NCBI GenBank assembly: GCA_937961295.1 | Contig: CALGOK010000018.1 | Location: 1 to 11,240 of the forward strand | DNA length: 11,240 bases | Origin: an uncultured Gemmatimonadota bacterium | GTDB lineage: Bacteria > Gemmatimonadota > Gemmatimonadetes > Gemmatimonadales > GWC2-71-9 | Reading direction: 5' to 3' | Shown: positions 1 to 7,000 of the stretch, piece by piece | How the letters are laid out: every line of letters starts with the position of its first letter | Numbering within the stretch: the first letter of the stretch is position 1 | Translations under genes and position numbers: made by a program | Notes under the pieces: model-generated | Databases searched by the model: none | What the model was told of the DNA's origin: nothing | What the model saw: only the letters and a program-made list of their open reading frames with translations

Positions 1-2409
1 GGGGATTCCTCCATCCGCCATCATCCATCCTCCATCCTCTATTACGTCATGCCCTACGTCGAGGGCGAGTCGCTCCGCGACCGCCTCGACCGCGAGAAGC
101 AGCTGCCGATCGCCGACGCGGTGCGGATCGCCGGCGAGGTGGCCAGCGCACTCGACTACGCCCACCGACACGGCGTGATCCATCGCGACATCAAGCCCGA
201 GAACGTGATGCTGCACGACGGCCGCGCGCTGGTGGCCGACTTCGGCATCGCCCTCGCCGTGAGCACCACCACGTCCACCCGGATGACCGAGACCGGGATG
301 TCGCTCGGCACGCCGCACTACATGTCGCCCGAACAGGCGATGGGCGAGCGTGAACTCGATGCCCGGACCGACGTGTACGCGCTGGGCTGCGTGCTGTACG
401 AAATGCTGAGCGGCGACCCGCCGTTCACCGGACCCACGGCGCAGGCGATCGTGGCCCGCGTCATGACCGACGAGCCGCGGTCGCTGGTGGCGCAGCGGCG
501 CAGCGTGCCGGATCACGTGGAGCAGGCGGTGCTCACCGCACTGGAAAAGCTCCCCGCCGACCGGTTCGCCACGGCCGCCGCCTTCGCCGCCGCCCTCGGC
601 GAAGACGGCCCGCGTGACCCCGTTGGCGCACCGTCAGGACGTCGGCGTGCCGCTGCCCTGCGCCACAGGGCGCGTCGCCGCACGGTCCTCGTCGCTGCCG
701 GTGTGCTCGCCGCCGCCGCACTCGGATTCCTGGCCGGCCGGGGCGGGGGCGGCAGCACCGCGCTGCTCACCTTCGGCAAGGCGACCAAGGTCACCTGGGA
801 GCCGGGGCTGGAGATCCTCCCCGCGATCTCGCCCGACGGGCGCAGCGTGGCCTACGGCAGCGGCACCGTATTCCAGATGCAGATCTTCGTGCGGCCGGTG
901 GCCGGCGGACGTGGGGTGCGGCTCACCGATGACTCGACCGGCGTGCAGTCGCACCCACGCTGGTCGCCCGACGGCACGCGCATCCTCTTCCTCGCCAATG
1001 GCGGCGTGTACAGCGCCCCGGCCACGGGCGGCCCCGCGCGCGCCGAGGTGCCGGTGCGTGCCAGCGGGGCGGTGATCACCGCCGACTACTCGCCCGACGG
1101 CAGCTCGGTGGTCTATGCGGTGGGAGATTCGCTGTTCATCCGCGATCCCGACGGCAACTCGCGCCACGTGGCGGTGGTGACCGATGCCACCGCATGCGAC
1201 TGGTCGCCGAATGGTGCGCTGATCGCCTGCGGCAGCGGCAACGCGCTGTCGCTGATCGTGGGTGACGTGTTCGGCAACATCTCGCCGAGTCGGATCGTGG
1301 TGGTCCGCCCCTCGGGCGGCAGGGTGATCTCGGTGAGCGACAGTCTCACCCCCAACCAGGCGCCGATCTGGTCCACCGATGGCGAGTGGCTCTACTACGT
1401 GTCGAGCCGCGACGGTCCGCGCGACATCTATGCCCAGCGCATCAGCGGGTCCGGCGAACCGCGCGGTGACCTGCTGCGGCTCACCACCGGACTCGGCGCG
1501 CACACCATCTCGATGTCGGCCGACGGCAGGAAGCTGGCGTTCGCCTCCCTCTCCACCGAGAGCAACATCTGGTCGGTGAGTCTCGCCGGCTCCGCCACGC
1601 CGGAAACGATGGAACGGATCACCTCGGGGACCCAGAACGTCGAAAACGTGAACATTTCGCGCGACGGACGGTGGTTGTTCTACGACTCCGACCTGAGCGG
1701 CAACATGGACGTGTACCGCCTGTCGCTCGCGACCGGGGTGAGCGAGCGGCTCACCTCCGACCCGAGCGACGAATTCGCCCCGGTGCCGTCTCCCGATGGT
1801 CGGGAGGTGGTGTTCCATGGCTGGCGCGGCGGCAGCTCGCGCGACATCTACGTGCTGCCGCTCGACGGCGGCCCGGTGCAGCGGGTCACCGACACGCCAG
1901 AGCACGAGGTGCTGGCGTCGTGGTCCCCCGACGGGAACGCGCTGGTGTTCGCGGAGTTCACCACCAACGGCGGCATCTGGATCGCCCGTCGCACCGCGGA
2001 TGGCTGGGGCGCGCCGGTCCGGCGCACCGACTTCGGACACTGGGTGGCCTGGTCGCCAGACGGCGGCTCGTTGGCGTTCACCACGCTGGTGTCGGCGGGC
2101 TCGCTCTACCGCGTGCCGGTGGACTCGGGTGAGCCGCGGGAGGTGCTGCGCGCCACGACCGACGTCGCGGCCGACAAGGCATTCTGGACCCCCGACGGCC
2201 GGTCGCTGATGTTCCGTGGCCGCGACGCCGCCGGGCGCCGTTCGCTGTTCGTGGTGCCTGCCACGGGCGGCACGCCGCGCGAGATCGCGCTGCTGGATGA
2301 CGAGGGCGGGATCTCGCTGCGCGGTGGCTGGGCATACGGCCGCGACCGCGCCTACTTCAGCCGCATCGAGCAGTCGAGCGACATCACGGTGCTCGAGGTG
2401 ATGCCGTAG
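1..2409 (+). CDS. Ser/Thr protein kinase with C-terminal PD40/TolB-like beta-propeller (5' end outside window)
   Basis: PknB/Hanks-type kinase predicted to phosphorylate Ser/Thr residues of unknown targets. The frame is open from base 1 and reads LYYVMPYVEGESL across the ATG at 49. That ATG is therefore the kinase hinge, not the start; the Gly-rich loop, ATP-binding Lys and helix-C Glu must lie upstream. Counting the ATG at 49 as residue 1, I see the catalytic loop HRDIKPEN (45-52, catalytic Asp47), DFG at 64-66, the P+1 segment GTPHYMSPEQ with Glu95, and DVYALGCVLYEML. The kinase ends near residue 183. A basic stretch precedes one transmembrane helix at about 212-229, followed by a Gly-rich linker. 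Residues 245-786 carry repeated SPDG-type blades (WSPDG, YSPDG, FTPDG-like) of a PD40 propeller, presumably outside the membrane as a sensor. The stop codon lies inside a repeat. Confidence is high for the family; the ligand is unknown. Confidence 0.93.
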   Translation, partial: GDSSIRHHPSSILYYVMPYVEGESLRDRLDREKQLPIADAVRIAGEVASALDYAHRHGVIHRDIKPENVMLHDGRALVADFGIALAVSTTTSTRMTETGMSLGTPHYMSPEQAMGERELDARTDVYALGCVLYEMLSGDPPFTGPTAQAIVARVMTDEPRSLVAQRRSVPDHVEQAVLTALEKLPADRFATAAAFAAALGEDGPRDPVGAPSGRRRAAALRHRARRRTVLVAAGVLAAAALGFLAGRGGGGSTALLTFGKATKVTWEPGLEILPAISPDGRSVAYGSGTVFQMQIFVRPVAGGRGVRLTDDSTGVQSHPRWSPDGTRILFLANGGVYSAPATGGPARAEVPVRASGAVITADYSPDGSSVVYAVGDSLFIRDPDGNSRHVAVVTDATACDWSPNGALIACGSGNALSLIVGDVFGNISPSRIVVVRPSGGRVISVSDSLTPNQAPIWSTDGEWLYYVSSRDGPRDIYAQRISGSGEPRGDLLRLTTGLGAHTISMSADGRKLAFASLSTESNIWSVSLAGSATPETMERITSGTQNVENVNISRDGRWLFYDSDLSGNMDVYRLSLATGVSERLTSDPSDEFAPVPSPDGREVVFHGWRGGSSRDIYVLPLDGGPVQRVTDTPEHEVLASWSPDGNALVFAEFTTNGGIWIARRTADGWGAPVRRTDFGHWVAWSPDGGSLAFTTLVSAGSLYRVPVDSGEPREVLRATTDVAADKAFWTPDGRSLMFRGRDAAGRRSLFVVPATGGTPREIALLDDEGGISLRGGWAYGRDRAYFSRIEQSSDITVLEVMP
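8..39 (+). repeat. ATCC/CCATC-type low-complexity tract inside the kinase gene
   Basis: The coding strand is a C-rich, near-microsatellite run built from CCATCC, CCGCCATC and CATCCTCC units. In frame it encodes SSIRHHPSSIL just before the hinge YYVMPYVEG, between kinase strands beta4 and beta5, where related kinases have a short loop. It looks like an in-frame low-complexity expansion. The left border cannot be seen fully because the window begins there. Confidence 0.5.
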
Positions 2410-2507
2410 GGGCGACCCATGGGTCGCCCGCATGAGGGATGGACGTAGAGTCGACCCACGGGTCGCCTGCATGAGGGATGGCCGTAGAGGCGACCCATGG
2501 GTCGCCC
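2406..2507. repeat. Tandem REP-like array: three GTAG-led palindromes with 39-bp period
   Basis: Three copies of GTAG followed by a palindrome centred at 2419.5, 2458.5 and 2497.5, exactly 39 bp apart. The palindrome is GGGCGACCCATGGGTCGCCC in copy 1 (perfect, 2410-2429). Copy 2 is degenerate with a CGACCC/GGGTCG core. Copy 3 is perfect over 18 bp (2489-2506). The first two units share the linker GCATGAGGGATGG and differ at about five of 39 positions. The third unit is cut after the palindrome and runs into the stem-loop element. The conserved tetranucleotide on one side only resembles bacterial REP sequences recognised by RAYT (TnpA-REP) transposases. The array lies between convergent genes, a usual REP location. 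No RAYT gene is in the window. Confidence 0.75.
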
Positions 2508-2520
2508 ATTCTGGTTCCGG

Positions 2521-2634
2521 TGAATGCGTCGGCGGTGGGCCACTGCGCTCCTGGCCGGCCGTGCGTGTCGGCGCTCCCGATAATGCGATGGGCCGCAGCA
2601 TGCGCTTCGTGGCCCACCGCCGACTGGACCAACA
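2521..2634. repeat. Dispersed stem-loop repeat, copy 1 (perfect 16-bp inverted arms)
   Basis: The arms GTCGGCGGTGGGCCAC (2528-2543) and GTGGCCCACCGCCGAC (2609-2624) are exact reverse complements and enclose 65 bases. The enclosed part can pair further: GCGC with GCGC next to the arms, GGCC with GGCC, and a small TCG/CGA hairpin near 2569-2580. Bases 2521-2581 recur at 11180-11240 with four mismatches in 61, so this is a dispersed family. No protein-coding potential is convincing. It could be a nonautonomous mobile element, a structured RNA, or a bidirectional transcription barrier between the convergent kinase and nitroreductase genes. It lacks the RYYYAAC/GTTRRRY boxes of integron attC sites. 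Confidence 0.75.
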
Positions 2635-2662
2635 GTAGGGGCGACCCACGGGTCGCCCCTAC
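2635..2662. repeat. GTAG-led palindrome, fourth copy (13-bp arms, 2-base centre)
   Basis: GTAGGGGCGACCC, then AC, then GGGTCGCCCCTAC. This is the longest palindrome of the family here, because the GTAG foot is mirrored by CTAC on the far side. The same GTAG-to-centre distance (13.5 bp) holds in all four copies between 2406 and 2662. It closes the repeat cluster 17 bases beyond the stop codon of the convergent nitroreductase, so in transcripts from either side it would form a strong hairpin and may help end transcription. Confidence 0.7.
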
Positions 2663-2679
2663 GCCAGCGTGGATGCCCC

Positions 2680-3240
2680 TTACGGCAGCCAGCTCGTCAC
2701 GTCGTCCACCGCACGGCGCGGCTTCGCCTCGGGCACGCTCGCCGGCTCACCCACGTTCACCATCGCCACGATTCGCTCGCCGTCGCCCACGCCGAGTGCC
2801 TCGCGGGTGCGCGGGTCGTCCATCACCGCACCCGACTTGAGGTGGGTGCCGAGGCCGAGCTCCACGGCCGCGAGCATGAGGTTCTGCACCGCCATCAGTG
2901 CGGTGGCGTAATCCTCCTCGCGAACCTCGGGGTTCTCGTCGAGCGTCATGCTCACCGCGATGGTGGCCGGGATCGCCGCCTCTGCCGCGCTCACCTTGTC
3001 GATCACTGCCTGCGCTGCGACCGGGTCCTCCACCTTCTTCGCCTTGCGGGCACCAAGCACCGCACCGTACGCGCGGCGGGCCTCGGGGCCGAGGACGCGG
3101 AACCGCACCGGCTGGGTCATCCGGTGGTTGGGCGCCAGCACCGCTGCCTCGAGGAGGCGGGCAAGCTGGTCGCGGGTGACCTCGCGCTCGGTGAACTGCT
3201 TGATCGAGCGACGGGCGGCGATGGCGTCGAGCACGTGCAT
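2680..3240 (-). CDS. Nitroreductase family protein (FMN-dependent)
   Basis: A 186-residue cytoplasmic flavoenzyme of the nitroreductase fold, which normally binds FMN as a homodimer and uses NAD(P)H to reduce nitro-compounds, quinones or related acceptors; the physiological substrate cannot be read here. The N-terminus MHVLDAIAARRSIKQF carries the RRS FMN-phosphate-contact motif (residues 10-12). APNHRMTQPVRF (36-47) matches the family's AP...N..QPW-type segment. GLGTHLKSG and the ending VGEPASVPEAKPRR followed by DDVTSW are typical of single-domain members. Length fits the family. I chose the ATG at 3240 from this homology. A TTG at 3336 with a GGAGAGG sequence upstream would add 32 residues, but these are translated Pro-rich low-complexity DNA. 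No clear Shine-Dalgarno precedes 3240. It is convergent with the kinase and divergent from the SnoaL-like gene. Confidence 0.9.
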   Translation of the reverse strand: MHVLDAIAARRSIKQFTEREVTRDQLARLLEAAVLAPNHRMTQPVRFRVLGPEARRAYGAVLGARKAKKVEDPVAAQAVIDKVSAAEAAIPATIAVSMTLDENPEVREEDYATALMAVQNLMLAAVELGLGTHLKSGAVMDDPRTREALGVGDGERIVAMVNVGEPASVPEAKPRRAVDDVTSWLP

Positions 3241-3250
3241 GGTGAGAACC

Positions 3251-3304
3251 GGTGACGGGGGACGGGGGACGGGGAGGCGGTGAAGGGTAATGGGTGAAGG
3301 GGGG
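3251..3304. repeat. G-rich low-complexity tract in the divergent intergenic region
   Basis: The + strand has runs GGGGG (3257-3261), GGGGG (3264-3268), GGGG (3271-3274), then GGG (3285-3287), GGG (3292-3294) and six G (3299-3304), with short AC and GGTGAA-type spacers. Four closely spaced G-runs fit a G-quadruplex pattern on the + strand. It lies 10-65 bases upstream of the nitroreductase start, so the nitroreductase leader mRNA would be C-rich here. The rest of the 146-bp gap has only a weak 7-bp inverted repeat, CTCCGAC (3325-3331) / GTCGGAG (3352-3358). No convincing -35/-10 pair was found for either gene. Confidence 0.5.
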
Positions 3305-3374
3305 TAGCCTCCCCTAGAGTACTTCTCCGACACCAATTGCCCTCTCCGCTCGTCGGAGGGGCCACACCCAACGC

Positions 3375-3381
3375 AAGGAAG
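3375..3381 (+). promoter_or_regulatory. Ribosome binding site of the SnoaL-like gene
   Basis: AAGGAAG lies five bases before the ATG at 3387 and supports that start. Confidence 0.6.
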
Positions 3382-3386
3382 CTCCG

Positions 3387-3881
3387 ATGACCCGGATCGC
3401 CGCGCTCTGCACGCTGGTTGCCGCCCTCATCGCCCCGACCGGGGAATCGGCCGCCCAGGCGGTCAGCCCCGCCACTACCAACGCCCTCGACGCGGCCAAC
3501 GCGGCCTTCTCCCGCGCCTGGGTGGAGGGCGACTCGGCGACGGTGATTGCCGCGTATACCGACAACGCGGTGCTCCATCCGCCGTCGGGGTCTGTGCGGG
3601 TCGGGATCGCCGAGGTCCGCGCGTTCTGGGGCGGCATCGCCAACCGCAAGGCTGCCGGGCATCGGCTCGAGACCGGCCTGCGTCGGCAGCTCGCCCCCGA
3701 CGTGGTGCTCGAGGTGGGGCGATGGCACTCGCGGTCGATCCGTGACGGCGAAACCCAGCCGTGGTCCACCGGATGCTATTCGGTGCTCTGGCGGCGCGGC
3801 AGCGACGGCGCGTGGCGGATGGAGTTCGACACCTGGACCGGCGTGATCGAGTCCGAGACGGCCTGCCGCCCGCGAGAGTAG
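3387..3881 (+). CDS. Exported SnoaL-like / DUF4440 (NTF2-fold) protein
   Basis: A 164-residue protein. Residues 1-25 form a Sec signal peptide (MTRI, then a hydrophobic core LCTLVAALIA, ending SAAQA), so the mature protein is likely periplasmic or secreted. The mature part begins with ALDAANAAFSRAWVEGDS and continues AAYTDNAVLHPPSG and GIAEVRAFWGG, the usual helix-then-strand opening of SnoaL/DUF4440 NTF2-like proteins. The end WRMEFDTW matches the last strand (W+...D.W). Family members are small cone-shaped folds that bind hydrophobic ligands or act as steroid-isomerase-like enzymes; many have no known role. No catalytic residues can be assigned. Two cysteines in the mature part (Cys130, Cys160) could form a disulfide after export. 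The start is fixed by AAGGAAG five bases upstream. A hairpin at 3942-3967 separates it from the amidohydrolase genes, so it is probably its own unit. Confidence 0.85.
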   Translation: MTRIAALCTLVAALIAPTGESAAQAVSPATTNALDAANAAFSRAWVEGDSATVIAAYTDNAVLHPPSGSVRVGIAEVRAFWGGIANRKAAGHRLETGLRRQLAPDVVLEVGRWHSRSIRDGETQPWSTGCYSVLWRRGSDGAWRMEFDTWTGVIESETACRPRE

Positions 3882-3941
3882 CCTCGCAGACTCGGCTGCC
3901 GGACCAGTAATGTTGCGATTCGCACCACGACGCACGCGCCG

Positions 3942-3967
3942 TCGGGGTTGCCCTAGCGCGACCCCGA
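3942..3967 (+). terminator. Ten-base-pair hairpin between the SnoaL-like gene and the amidohydrolase pair
   Basis: TCGGGGTTGC (3942-3951) pairs with GCGACCCCGA (3958-3967) through nine Watson-Crick pairs and one T-G wobble around a six-base loop. It lies 60 bases past the stop at 3881 and about 78 before the start at 4045. No U-run follows, so it is an imperfect intrinsic terminator candidate. It could instead be a leader structure of the downstream transcript. Confidence 0.35.
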
Positions 3968-4031
3968 TTGCGCAGCGATTATCGTCAGTCTCCCCGACCG
4001 CTCCGCCGTTCTCTTCACCCTCGCCCCACCT

Positions 4032-4037
4032 CAGGAG
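4032..4037 (+). promoter_or_regulatory. Ribosome binding site deciding the start of the first amidohydrolase
   Basis: CAGGAG sits seven bases before the ATG at 4045. It favours that start over the in-frame ATG at 3910, which would put a non-hydrophobic Arg/Pro-rich stretch in front of the signal peptide. Confidence 0.65.
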
Positions 4038-4044
4038 TCTCGGC

Positions 4045-7000
4045 ATGCGCCGAACCCGCTGGTCGCTCGCGTTGCTGTCGCTGTTCGCTTCTCTCTTTTC
4101 TCCACCGGTGCTACGCGCACAGGACGCCCTGGACCCTGATGGCGGCCTGCCGCTCGAGCCGGCGCGCTCTGCGCGCTTCACCACCAGCGAGGGGACGTGG
4201 ATCTCGCTCGATGTCTCGCCGGACGGTCAGACGGTGGTGTTCGACCTGCTCGGCGACCTGTACACGGTGCCGATGAGCGGCGGGACGGCGACGCGCCTCA
4301 CCAGCGGGATGGGGCACGACATGCAGCCGCGGTTCTCGCCCGACGGCCAGCGGGTCGTGTTCGTCTCCGACCGAAGCGGCGATGACAACGTCTGGCTGCT
4401 CACCCTCGCCGACGGTTCGCTCACGCAGCTCAGCAAGGGGGTGGGCTATTCGTACCTCTCCCCCGAATGGGCACCGGACGGCGACTACGTGGTGGTGTCG
4501 CGCGGCGGCGGGCTGATCGGGCTGGAAAAGCTCTGGATGTACCACGTGCGGGGCGGCACCGGCCTGCCGCTGGTGAGTGAGCCCGGGGCGCTGCGCATGA
4601 TGGGACCGGCGTTCGGCAACAATCCGCGCTACATCTGGTACGCGCAGCGGCAGGGCTCCTGGCACTACAACGCGCTCTTCCCGCAGTTCCAGATCGGCGT
4701 GTACGATCGCGAGACCGGTTCGATGACCACCATGTCATCGACCTACGGCTCGGCGATCCGTCCTGCGCTGTCACCCGACGGCAAGTGGCTCACCTACGGC
4801 TCGCGCCACGATGCGCAGACGGGTCTCCGGCTCCGCGAGCTCGCCACCGGCGAGGAGCGCTGGCTGGCCTATCCGATCCAGCGCGACGAGCAGGAATCGG
4901 TGGCCAACATGGATGCGCTCCCGGGCTACACGTTCACGCCCGACTCGCGCGAGGTGGTGCTGTCGTACGGTGGCGGAATCTGGCGCGTGCCGGTGGACGG
5001 CGGTGCCGCGATCGCGGTGCCGTTCACGGTGAGCGCCGAGATTCCGGTGGGACCGGAAGTGGAGTTCTCGTACCCGATCGAGGACACGCCGACCTGCACC
5101 GTCAAGCAGATCCGCGACGCGGTGCCGTCGCCCGACGGCCGCCGCCTGGCGTTCAGCGCGCTCGATCGGCTCTACGTGGTCGACCTCCCCAATGGCACGC
5201 CGCGCCGGCTCACCACCCAGGACGTGGGTGAGTACTTCCCCAGCTGGTCGCCCGACGGCAGCGCGATTGCCTACACCGCGTGGGACGGCACGGCCGGCTA
5301 CCTGATGCGGGTGCCCAGCGCGGGCGGCGCGCCGCGGCGGCTCTCCGAGGAGCCGGGGTATTACCAGCAGGTGGCGTGGTCGAGCAGCGGCACCCGCGTG
5401 GTCGCCTCGCGCGCCTCGGCGCGCGACGTGCGCGAGTCCTACGAACCGATCGGGACCGGACTGGGTGCCGAATTCGTGTGGGTTCCCGCCACCGGCGGGC
5501 GGGTGACGGTAATCGGCCCGCTCAACGGCCGGTCGCGGCCGCACTTCACCCGCGACACCACGCGGATCTTCTACTACGGCCGCTCCGAGCCCACGCCGAG
5601 CCAGCCGGCGACCACGGCGCTGGTGTCGGCGCGCTGGGACGACAGCGATCCGCGGTCGCACCTGCGTGTCACCCGGCGGCTGCCGGTGTTCGCGGGGCCG
5701 TACTCGGTCGATCCGCACAGCGACATCGTGCTGCCGCGGGATTACACCCGGGAGCCGGCCGAGCCAAGCGTGCCGGAGGGATCGGCCTCGCTGGTGATGA
5801 TCTCGCCGGATGGCAGCACGGCACTGGCGCAGATCGGCCGCGACTTCTACGTGATGCCGGTGCCCGCGGTGGGCGGCGCGGTGCCGGTGGTGCAGGTGAG
5901 CAAGCCCGACTCCGCGTCGCTGCCGGTGCGCAAGCTCTCCGACATCGGCGGCGAGTTCCCGGCGTGGGCCGGCAACGCCGCCATGGTGCACTGTTCGATC
6001 GGCAACGCGTTCGTGAGCTACGACCTGGCGCGCGGCCAGGCAGTCGACGACTCGCTCCGCGCCGCGGGCGCCGACTCGGCGGCGAGGGTGGCCAATCGCT
6101 ACCGCCCGGTGGAGCAACGGATCGCCGTGAGCGCCCCACGCGACATCCCGCAAGGCACGGTGGTGCTCCGCGGCGGGCGCGCGGTGACGATGCGCGGCGA
6201 CGAGGTGATCGAGAACGCCGACATCGTGGTGGTCAACAACCGGATCCGGTCGGTCGGCCCGCGCGGCGAGGCACCTGCCGGCGCGCGGGTGATCGACATC
6301 AGCGGCACCACCGTGGTGCCGGGATTCGTCGACACCCATTCGCACATGTGGAACCTGTGGGGGATGCACTGGGAGCGGCCGTGGATCTACCTGGCCAACC
6401 TGGCCTACGGCGTCACCACCACGCGCGACCCGCAGACCGCCACCACCGACGTGCTCACGTATGAGGACCGCGTGCGCGCCGGGCAGATGCCGGGACCGCG
6501 GGTGTACCACACCGGACCCGGGGTGTTCAGCGGCGAGGGGATCTCGTCGCTCGACCACGCGCGCGAGGTGCTGCGCCGCTACAGCGAGTACTGGGACACC
6601 AAGACGTTCAAGATGTACATGTCGGGGAACCGCAGGCAGCGCCAGTGGCTGATCATGGCGTCGCGCGAGCTGGGGCTCATGCCCACCACCGAGGGTGGCC
6701 TCGACTACCGGCTCAACATGACCCACGCGATGGACGGCTACCCGGGGATCGAGCACAACATGCCGATCATCCCCGCCTACCGTGACGTGGTGGAGCTGTT
6801 CCGCACGTCGCAGACGGTGAACACCCCCACGCTGCTGGTGACCTATGGCGGTCCGTGGGCGGAGAACTGGTTCTACACCCGCGAGGACGTGATCGGCGAC
6901 GCCAAGCTGGCGCACTTCACCCCCAAGGGCGAGCTCGACTCGAAGCTCCGTCGCCGCAATCCGGGTCCCGGCTTCGCCGGCTGGGTGCACGACCAGGAGT

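Noticed and set aside
2406..2507. CRISPR array
   Set aside because: There are only three units. The 39-bp period includes near-identical linkers rather than unique spacers, and there are no cas genes.
2352..2543. Small minus-strand open frame with repeated GRPMGRPYG-like peptide
   Set aside because: The peptide repetition comes directly from the palindromic DNA repeats; no start context or domain supports translation.
2528..2624. Integron attC site
   Set aside because: The size and inverted arms fit loosely, but the GTT/AAC core boxes of attC are absent and there is no integrase or cassette array.
634..2649. Long open frame on the minus strand (671 codons) opposite the kinase
   Set aside because: It is an antisense shadow of the high-GC kinase gene: low-complexity His/Arg/Gly-rich composition and no recognisable domain. 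It also runs through the repeat cluster.
3241..3336. TTG start at 3336 for the nitroreductase
   Set aside because: Although GGAGAGG precedes it, the 32 added residues are translated low-complexity DNA, and family members start at the MHVLDAI position. Kept only as a minor alternative.
3910..4044. Upstream ATG at 3910 for paralogue 1
   Set aside because: The extension is Arg/Pro/Ser-rich, spans the 3942-3967 hairpin and would bury the signal peptide. CAGGAG supports the ATG at 4045.
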